From UMGS1696 sp964457685 (GTDB taxonomy: Bacteria; Bacillota; Clostridia; Oscillospirales; CAG-272): a stretch of 11,441 nucleotides of DNA. The stretch's first letter is position 1, and every line of letters starts with the position of its first letter. Both the position numbers and the translations under genes were made by a program. Of this stretch, positions 6,051-11,441 are shown piece after piece. Under the pieces are notes generated by a model. It saw only the letters and a list, made by a program, of their open reading frames with translations, was not told where the DNA came from and made no database searches. The stretch is from NCBI GenBank assembly GCA_964457685.1, contig CAYWFS010000045.1, positions 1 through 11,441 of the forward strand, written 5' to 3'.

Positions 6051-7871
6051 TTACGACAGCTGGGCATTATGCAGAGAATAATAGAAGCCTTTTTGTGCCA
6101 TGAGTGAGTTATGGTCTCCTTTTTCGATTACACGACCGTCTTTCAGAACGAATATAATATCCGCATTTCTGACGGTGGATAGGCGGTGTGCTATGACTAT
6201 GGACGTTCTGTTTTGCATAAGCTCATTCATTGCACGCTGAATACGCATTTCCGTCATGCTGTCTACGTTTGAGGTGGCTTCGTCGAGAATCAAGATGGGG
6301 GAATCGGATATCATTGCTCGGGCGATGGTGATGAGCTGTTTCTGACCCTTTGATATATTAATTCCCTCGTCGGTGAGCAGGGTATCGTAGCTACTCGGAA
6401 GTCCGCTTATGAAGGAGTGTATTCCTGCGGCTTTTGCGGCTTTTTCGATTTCGGCTCGGGTTACTTCTCGTTCGGTTCCGTAGGCGATGTTCTCCGCTAT
6501 TGTTCCGCTGAATAACCATGTATCCTGTAGAACCATTGTATATGCACGTCTCAGGCTTTTTCTTGAGGAATTTGCAATATCGCAGTTTTCGAGGAGGATT
6601 CTACCCGAATTTTGGTCGTAGAATCGCATAAGCAGGTTGATTATTGTGGTTTTTCCCGCACCTGTCGGACCTACTATTGCGGCGGTCATACCGGGTTTTA
6701 TATTCATTACAAGGTCGTGGATGACTTCATGCTCCTCTGTATAACCGAAGCTTACGTTTTCGAGGTCTACCTTACCGCTTACGAAAACTCCGCCGTCTGT
6801 TTTGCTTTTTGTAAATACCTTGCAGTTTTCGCGGTCGGGGGATTCTTCTTCCTCATCGAGAAGCTTGAATACACGCTCGGCGGCTGCTGCTGCGGATTGA
6901 AGCTCGTTCAGAATATTGGCGGTTTCGTTTATGGGACCGCTGAATTTTCTGGAATATAATACGTAGGAGGAAACATCTCCTATCGAAATCATTCCTCCGA
7001 GGTAGAGAAGTGAGCCGAATACGGAAACAAGTGTCAGGGATATATTATTTATGAAGTTTACGGTGGGTCCCACAAGAGTTCCGTGGTAGTCTGCGTTATA
7101 ATATGCGTCTGCGGCGACTTTGTTTTTTGCGGCGAAACGCTCTATCATAGTCTGCTCTCTGCTGTATGCACGGACTGTTTTCTGACCGTTCAGGCATTCT
7201 TCGGCATATCCGTTGAGTTCGCCGAGTTTACCGCTTCTTGCACGGAAAAGAGGACGGAATTTGTTTGCCATTTTTCCTGTGGTGATTATGGAAAGCGGAA
7301 CTGTGACGGCGAAAACAAGGCACAGCTTAGGTGAAATTGCTATCATCATTGCAAGAGAGCCTGCGACAGTAACTACACTTGACGCTATTTGAACAAGGTC
7401 TGTTGAGAGGGTGGAGTTTATTGTGTCGATGTCGTAGGATATTCTCGAAATTATATCTCCCGTTTGGTTTTTATCGAAATATCCGATTTTCATTCGCATG
7501 AGCTTTGAGAAGATGTCATCTCTCATATTTTTGACTATTCCGCGGGAAAGATTGATCATTACGACCTGTAGCAGGTATGCAAGGATTGCGGAGGCGGCAT
7601 ATGCTATGACCATAAGCACGCATTTTCTGAATACGGTATCGAAGTCTGCGTTTCCTTTGCCGATTCCTATAGCATCTATTGCTTCTCCCGAGAGTTTGGG
7701 ACCGATAAGAGAAAGAATATTTGAAAGAATCGAGATGAGTATTGCGGCGATATATCCCCATTTAAAGCGTGACATATATTTGCCGAGTCTCAGCAGGACT
7801 TTCAGCCTTTTCTTCGGCATATTTCCGACTATTACATCCTCGGGACGAGTTACCTTTATTCCTTTATTCAA
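6051..7871 (-). CDS. Heterodimeric ABC exporter subunit with catalytic Walker B and degenerate signature (TM288/BmrD-like)
   Basis: This 606-aa half-transporter has an N-terminal six-TM exporter domain (about 30-330) and a C-terminal ATPase domain. Walker A GPTGAGKT is at about 401-408, the Q-loop Q449 is in VLQDTWLFSGTIAENIAYG, Walker B is ILILDE with catalytic E531, and the H-loop H562 is in VIAHRLS. The signature is ISKGQ (506-510) instead of LSGGQ. Its partner gene has the opposite defects, so this subunit gives the catalytic Walker A/B of the working ATP site. The start is taken as TTG at 7871, because GGGAGGTG ends 6 nt before it; the GTG at 7880 lies inside that ribosome binding site. 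This leaves an 8-bp overlap with the partner gene. Exported substrates may be drugs, peptides or lipids and cannot be told from the sequence. Confidence 0.88.
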   Translation of the reverse strand: MNKGIKVTRPEDVIVGNMPKKRLKVLLRLGKYMSRFKWGYIAAILISILSNILSLIGPKLSGEAIDAIGIGKGNADFDTVFRKCVLMVIAYAASAILAYLLQVVMINLSRGIVKNMRDDIFSKLMRMKIGYFDKNQTGDIISRISYDIDTINSTLSTDLVQIASSVVTVAGSLAMMIAISPKLCLVFAVTVPLSIITTGKMANKFRPLFRARSGKLGELNGYAEECLNGQKTVRAYSREQTMIERFAAKNKVAADAYYNADYHGTLVGPTVNFINNISLTLVSVFGSLLYLGGMISIGDVSSYVLYSRKFSGPINETANILNELQSAAAAAERVFKLLDEEEESPDRENCKVFTKSKTDGGVFVSGKVDLENVSFGYTEEHEVIHDLVMNIKPGMTAAIVGPTGAGKTTIINLLMRFYDQNSGRILLENCDIANSSRKSLRRAYTMVLQDTWLFSGTIAENIAYGTEREVTRAEIEKAAKAAGIHSFISGLPSSYDTLLTDEGINISKGQKQLITIARAMISDSPILILDEATSNVDSMTEMRIQRAMNELMQNRTSIVIAHRLSTVRNADIIFVLKDGRVIEKGDHNSLMAQKGFYYSLHNAQLS

Positions 7872-9600
7872 GTAAAGCACCTCCCATCTGTGATTCGCTT
7901 ATTTCTTTATACAGTTCGCAGGAGGACATGAGTGTTTCGTGAGTTCCGCTTCCTGTTACACGACCGTCTTCGATAACGAGGATAAGGTCTGCGTGTTTTA
8001 TTGAGGAGATTCGTTGTGCTACGATTACGGATGTCGTTTCTCCGCTGTAATTTTTGCGGATAGCCTGTCTCAGCTTTGCGTCCGTTGCGTAGTCTAAGGC
8101 ACTTGATGAGTCATCGAGGACGAGTATCTCCGGTTTTGTTGCCAATGCACGGCTGAGGATAACTCTTTGCTTCTGTCCGCCGGAGAGGTTTGCACCTTTT
8201 ATCGACAGCTCAAAATCAAGTCCGCCCGGCTTTTGGCTTACAAATTCCGCCGCCTGTGCGTTTTCGATTCCGTACATCAACTCTTCGTCACTGATAGAGC
8301 GTCCGAATGCGATATTTGTTCGGAGTGAATCGGCGAAGAGAAAGTCGTTTTGGAATGCCGCACCGAATTTTAGGGATATTTCTTCACGGCTCATGGAACG
8401 TATATCCTTGCCGTCGAGAAGTATTCTTCCGCTGTCTACGTCATATTGTCTCATCAGAAGTGCGATAATGGTGGTTTTTCCCGCACCTGTTGGACCGATT
8501 ATGCCGAGAGTTTCGTTTTCATACAGTTTAAAGGAGACGTTTTCGAGGTCATTTTTGATTCCGTTATATGAAAACGAGACGTTCTCAAACTCTATTTTTG
8601 GGATTCGTTCGCCGAAGTCGTAAGTTTTGCCTTTGTATGACGGGTCGGGTTCCATATCCTGCGGTGTATCGAGAACCTCTCCTATTCTGTTTGCGGAGGC
8701 TATACCCTTTGAGAAGTTGACAAATACTCTTGTGATGCTCATGAGTGCGTTGAGGATTATGGTGAAATAAGATGTGAATGCGATTATTTTTCCCGTTTCG
8801 GAAACTCCCGCATTGACACGGTATGCACCGACCGCTATTACTGCGACAAGTCCGAGGTTTAAGAAGAGGTTCATGAGAGGGCTTGTCAGTCCCATTGTGA
8901 GTGCGGCTTTTTTCTCTGCCTTATTAAGCTCGAGATTTGCGTTGCTGAAGCGGACTTTTTCGGAGTCTTCCTTTCCGAGGGCTTTGATTATTCTTATGCC
9001 CTGGGTATTTTCTCTGACTACTCTTGTCATGTTATCCGTTTCTTTTTGCTGTAGAGTGTAAAGCGGTACTCCGTTTTTGGTGATAAAGTAAACTGCGGTG
9101 ACTATGAACGGCATTACGGCTATAAGCACAAGTGTAAGCACCGGTTCGAGAGTAAACGCTATTGTTACGCCGCCGATTAGGAGAAGTGGGGCTCTGACTC
9201 CGATGCGCTGCATCATACCTACCATTTGATGGATGTTATAGGTGTCGGAGGTCAGTCTTGATTCGAGAGATGGAATGGTAAACTCATCAAGCTGACGTGC
9301 GGACAGATAGGATATACGGGAGAAAAGGTCGTTTCTGATTTTTTCTGTCGTATTTCTTGCCACGAGAGCCGCCATTCTGTTAGCCGTAACATTTCCGACT
9401 ATTGCGAGGATGGCACACACTACCATTATACCGCCTGTCAGGAGTATGTTTTTTACGGAGCCTGTCGGGACTATGTCGTCTATTATTATCGAAAGAAGCA
9501 TCGGCAGGAAAAGATCCATTACAGTTCCGCCGAACTTTATGACAAATCCGACAAGCATTCGCCCGAGGAAGGGTTTGATATATTTTAGGATATATTTCAA
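7864..9600 (-). CDS. Heterodimeric ABC exporter subunit with degenerate catalytic site (TM287/BmrC-like)
   Basis: This 578-aa half-transporter has a six-TM exporter domain (about 15-305) and a C-terminal ATPase domain. Walker A GPTGAGKT is at 369-376, Q417 is the Q-loop (AAFQNDFLFADSL), and the signature LSGGQ (472-476) is canonical. Walker B reads ILVLDD, with D497 where the catalytic Glu should be, and the H-loop His is Gln (Q529, VAQRIS). This is the known asymmetry of heterodimeric exporters such as TM287/288 and BmrCD. The start is TTG at 9600, with AAAGG about 9-10 nt upstream. It fits the family N-terminus (YILKYIKPFLG), which would be lost if the next Met (residue 15) were used. The gene is first in the two-gene operon and overlaps the next by 8 bp. 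Confidence 0.88.
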   Translation of the reverse strand: MKYILKYIKPFLGRMLVGFVIKFGGTVMDLFLPMLLSIIIDDIVPTGSVKNILLTGGIMVVCAILAIVGNVTANRMAALVARNTTEKIRNDLFSRISYLSARQLDEFTIPSLESRLTSDTYNIHQMVGMMQRIGVRAPLLLIGGVTIAFTLEPVLTLVLIAVMPFIVTAVYFITKNGVPLYTLQQKETDNMTRVVRENTQGIRIIKALGKEDSEKVRFSNANLELNKAEKKAALTMGLTSPLMNLFLNLGLVAVIAVGAYRVNAGVSETGKIIAFTSYFTIILNALMSITRVFVNFSKGIASANRIGEVLDTPQDMEPDPSYKGKTYDFGERIPKIEFENVSFSYNGIKNDLENVSFKLYENETLGIIGPTGAGKTTIIALLMRQYDVDSGRILLDGKDIRSMSREEISLKFGAAFQNDFLFADSLRTNIAFGRSISDEELMYGIENAQAAEFVSQKPGGLDFELSIKGANLSGGQKQRVILSRALATKPEILVLDDSSSALDYATDAKLRQAIRKNYSGETTSVIVAQRISSIKHADLILVIEDGRVTGSGTHETLMSSCELYKEISESQMGGALLE

Positions 9601-9645
9601 AACGCACTGCCTTTCTGATTTTTAAAAATATTTTATCTGAATTTA

Positions 9646-9674
9646 ATTATATCACAGATATGCGGTGTTGTGCA
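9646..9674 (-). promoter_or_regulatory. Promoter for the ABC exporter operon
   Basis: On the minus strand TGCACA (9674-9669), a 17-bp spacer and TATAAT (9651-9646) are present, with TGA directly before the -10 (extended -10). The leader would be about 39 nt and includes an A/T-rich stretch before the TTG start. Confidence 0.55.
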
Positions 9675-9697
9675 TGGGCAAATGTGAAATAATGCGA

Positions 9698-9779
9698 AAA
9701 AAGTCCCTTGCCGTCGTGAACCTACCTTACAATCGTCAGATTTTTGAGGGACGGTTCTTTTTTTGACAGGGGACTTTTT
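9698..9779 (-). terminator. Large-loop 3'-end element B behind the DUF1846 gene
   Basis: The arms AAAAAGTCCCTTG (9698-9710) and CAGGGGACTTTTT (9767-9779) match at 12 of 13 positions around a 56-nt loop. On the minus strand the 3' arm ends in TTTTTT, about 20 nt after the stop of the DUF1846 gene, so it is the likely terminator. The loop also holds GAACC/GGTTC and CCGTC/GACGG pairs that compete with each other, and the 10-mer CTGACGATTG (minus, 9739-9730), 19 nt before the 3' arm. The 10-mer and its position are shared with element A at 5121-5205. Confidence 0.6.
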
Positions 9780-9798
9780 CGTGTGGGTTTACTAAGTT

Positions 9799-11283
9799 TT
9801 ATCTGTGGAAGAGTTTATTTGATTCGTATACGGGTTCGCAGGTCAGGTTCAGTCCGAGCTTACGGAATGTATCTGTATCTATCTGAGAAACGATGACGCT
9901 GGAATGTGCTTCACAGCCGGAGAGCTTGGGCAGGCATTCGAGTGCGGCTTTTGCGTTTTCGTCCGTTGTTGCGGAAATTGCGAGAGCCATGAGAATTTCG
10001 TCTGTGTGAAGTCTGGGGTTATGTGAGCCGAAGCTTTCCATTTTCAGACGGCAGATAGGCTCAATGACGGAGGGAGAGATGAGATGTGCGGCATCTTCGA
10101 CTCCCGCAAGTGCTTTAAGGGCATTGAGAAGTACGGCAGAGCATGAACCGAGAAGCTCGGAGGTCTTTCCAGTGACGATTCTTCCGTCGGGAAGCTCGAT
10201 TGCGGCTGCGGGTCCGTCTGTTTCTACTGACTTATCGAGTGCGGCTTTTGCAACGTGTCTGTCATCGGGGGATACCTTTGCCTGATTCATGATAAGCTCC
10301 TGCTTCATTACTTCATCGGCAGAGCAGAGTCCCTTTATCTTTTTGACTCTTGAATCGTAGTATCTTCTGATTACTTCCATGTTTGCGGCATCGCATACTG
10401 CCTTGTCGTCGTAGATGCAGAAGCCTACCATATTTACACCCATATCGGTCGGACTCTTGTAGGGGCATTCTCCGTAAATTTCTTCAAACAGTCTGCGAAG
10501 TACGGGGAATATCTCAACGTCACGGTTATAGTTGACTGTAGTCTTTCCGTAGGTTTCGAGATGGAACGGGTCTATCATATTTACGTCTGCGAGGTCGGCG
10601 GTTGCGGATTCGTATGCGAGGTTTACGGGGTGGGTAAGAGGAAGGTTCCATACGGGGAAGGTCTCGAACTTTGCGTAGCCTGATTTTATACCTCTTTTTG
10701 CATCGTGATAGAGCTGTGAGAGGGCGGTTGCCATTTTTCCGCTTCCGGGGCCGGGTGCGGTGATTACAACAAGCTGACGGGTTGTTTCTATATATTCGTT
10801 CTTGCCGTAGCCATCATCGCTGACGATAAGCTTGACGTTTGTGGGATAGCCCGGAATTGGGAAGTGCTTGAACACCTTTATTCCGAGTTCACCGAGACGC
10901 TTGATGAAAGCATCTGCGGCAGGCTGTGAAGCATAGTGTGTTATGCAAACGCTTCCTACATATAAACCTCTTTCTCTGAAAGCGTCTATAAGTCGAAGTG
11001 CGTCCATGTCGTAGGTTATTCCGAGGTCGCCTCTCATTTTGTTCTGTTCGATCGCGACTGCGGACACTACAATTACTATCTCCGCTTTGTCCTTGAGACG
11101 GAGAAGCATATTTATTTTTGAATCGGGCTTGAATCCGGGAAGGACTCTGGAAGCGTGAAAATCATCAAACAGCTTTCCGCCGAATTCGAGATAGAGTTTA
11201 CCGCCGAACTGCGAAATGCGTTCGAGTATCTTCTCGGTCTGTAGGCGGAAGTATTTGTCGTTATCAAAACCGACGTTATTCAT
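9799..11283 (-). CDS. DUF1846-family protein
   Basis: This 494-aa cytoplasmic protein is full length for the DUF1846 family, which is widespread in Firmicutes; a structure of a streptococcal member is known, but I know of no settled function. Family blocks include GFDNDKYFRLQTEKILERI (about 5-23), YLEFGGKLFDDFHASRVLPGF (31-51), IEQNKMRGDLGITYD (78-92), VITAPGPGSGKMATALSQ (173-190), and YAKFETFPVWNLPL (203-216). The segment APGPGSGKMAT looks like a P-loop and suggests nucleotide or phosphate binding. There is no signal peptide or TM segment. The ATG at 11283 has AGGAG about 8 nt upstream. It is monocistronic: it has its own promoter at 11316-11344 and element B lies after the stop. Confidence 0.9.
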   Translation of the reverse strand: MNNVGFDNDKYFRLQTEKILERISQFGGKLYLEFGGKLFDDFHASRVLPGFKPDSKINMLLRLKDKAEIVIVVSAVAIEQNKMRGDLGITYDMDALRLIDAFRERGLYVGSVCITHYASQPAADAFIKRLGELGIKVFKHFPIPGYPTNVKLIVSDDGYGKNEYIETTRQLVVITAPGPGSGKMATALSQLYHDAKRGIKSGYAKFETFPVWNLPLTHPVNLAYESATADLADVNMIDPFHLETYGKTTVNYNRDVEIFPVLRRLFEEIYGECPYKSPTDMGVNMVGFCIYDDKAVCDAANMEVIRRYYDSRVKKIKGLCSADEVMKQELIMNQAKVSPDDRHVAKAALDKSVETDGPAAAIELPDGRIVTGKTSELLGSCSAVLLNALKALAGVEDAAHLISPSVIEPICRLKMESFGSHNPRLHTDEILMALAISATTDENAKAALECLPKLSGCEAHSSVIVSQIDTDTFRKLGLNLTCEPVYESNKLFHR

Positions 11284-11310
11284 ATAAAGCTCCTGTAAAT
11301 CATAAAATCC

Positions 11311-11328
11311 ATTATATTATAATATAAT
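11311..11328. repeat. 18-bp perfect AT-only palindrome at the DUF1846 promoter
   Basis: The sequence ATTATATTA followed by TAATATAAT is identical on both strands. It contains TATAAT twice on each strand and includes the -10 used by the minus-strand promoter. It may be an operator or a symmetric, two-way -10 region, or simply low-complexity AT sequence. Confidence 0.5.
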
Positions 11329-11344
11329 AAGAGGGAATATTCAA
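11316..11344 (-). promoter_or_regulatory. Promoter for the DUF1846 gene
   Basis: On the minus strand TTGAAT (11344-11339), a 17-bp spacer and TATAAT (11321-11316) are present. The leader would be about 26 nt. The -10 lies inside the 18-bp palindrome. Confidence 0.6.
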
Positions 11345-11386
11345 GAGATAAACTGAATTTTTGAGTGAAAAACGGTGCTTGGAAAG

Positions 11387-11430
11387 AAAAATCGAAAAAA
11401 ATCGAAAAAAGTTTGAAAAAGGGGTTGACA
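11387..11430 (+). promoter_or_regulatory. Phased A-tracts upstream of a TTGACA box (partial promoter, cut by window edge)
   Basis: Four A-tracts (11387-11391, 11395-11401, 11405-11410, 11416-11420) follow each other at about 9-10.5 bp, close to the DNA helical repeat. They lead straight into GGGG and a consensus TTGACA (11425-11430). This would be the -35 and an UP-like or curved upstream region of a plus-strand gene beyond the window; the -10 would lie after the last base given. Confidence 0.45.
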
Positions 11431-11441
11431 AGGGGAGTGTA

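Noticed and set aside
7872..7880. GTG at 7880 as start of the downstream ABC gene
   Set aside because: It lies within the only good ribosome binding site; the TTG at 7871 has proper spacing.
9698..9779. A known riboswitch or named small RNA
   Set aside because: I do not recognise a conserved core of any known class, and the element lies behind a stop codon rather than ahead of a gene it could control, apart from the ABC operon, which has its own promoter further on.
1..11441. tRNA, rRNA, CRISPR array or insertion sequence
   Set aside because: No cloverleaf, ribosomal RNA segment, regularly spaced direct repeats or transposase gene was found on either strand.

Overview
The window looks like chromosome of a Gram-positive anaerobe of the class Clostridia (Bacillota), possibly a gut Oscillospiraceae/Ruminococcaceae-type lineage. 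The reasons are intermediate-to-low GC by eye, strong AGGAGG-type ribosome binding sites, GTG and TTG starts, extended -10 promoters of the form TGnTATAAT, a clostridial-style heterodimeric ABC exporter, a DUF1846 protein, and a holin and phage-lysis protein of types common in clostridial phages. The lineage below class level is inference.

Layout. Positions 11-1327 (minus) hold a TVP38/TMEM64-type membrane protein preceded by a permuted papain-like (YiiX/NlpC-P60-like) enzyme. The start of the latter is covered by a near-perfect 21-bp inverted repeat. Positions 1443-2609 (minus) are a compact three-gene phage-type lysis cassette: a small membrane protein of a phage family, an M23 peptidase fused to one SLH domain, and a 66-aa holin. 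No other phage gene is visible. A divergent intergenic region with three 11-bp tandem units separates it from a GTG-started zinc-ribbon/two-TM protein (2847-3413, plus). A highly expressed-looking membrane-anchored parvulin (PpiC/PrsA-like foldase, 3609-5063, plus) follows, with its own strong promoter and terminator.

From 5237 onward everything is on the minus strand: a ThuA-like protein (5237-5950), a two-gene heterodimeric ABC exporter operon (6051-9600; both genes appear to start with TTG and they overlap by 8 bp), and a DUF1846 protein (9799-11283). No gene-free stretch exceeds 300 bases.

The most unusual features are not genes. Two structured elements (5121-5205 and 9698-9779) each lie just behind the stop codon of a minus-strand gene. 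Each has a long terminal stem ending in a T-run, a large 56-65 nt loop, and the same 10-mer CTGACGATTG about 20 nt before the 3' arm. They look like members of one dispersed family of 3'-end elements. The other signals worth checking are the inverted repeat over the papain-like gene's start, the phased TCTC repeats beside the lysis-cassette promoter, and the isolated lysis cassette itself.
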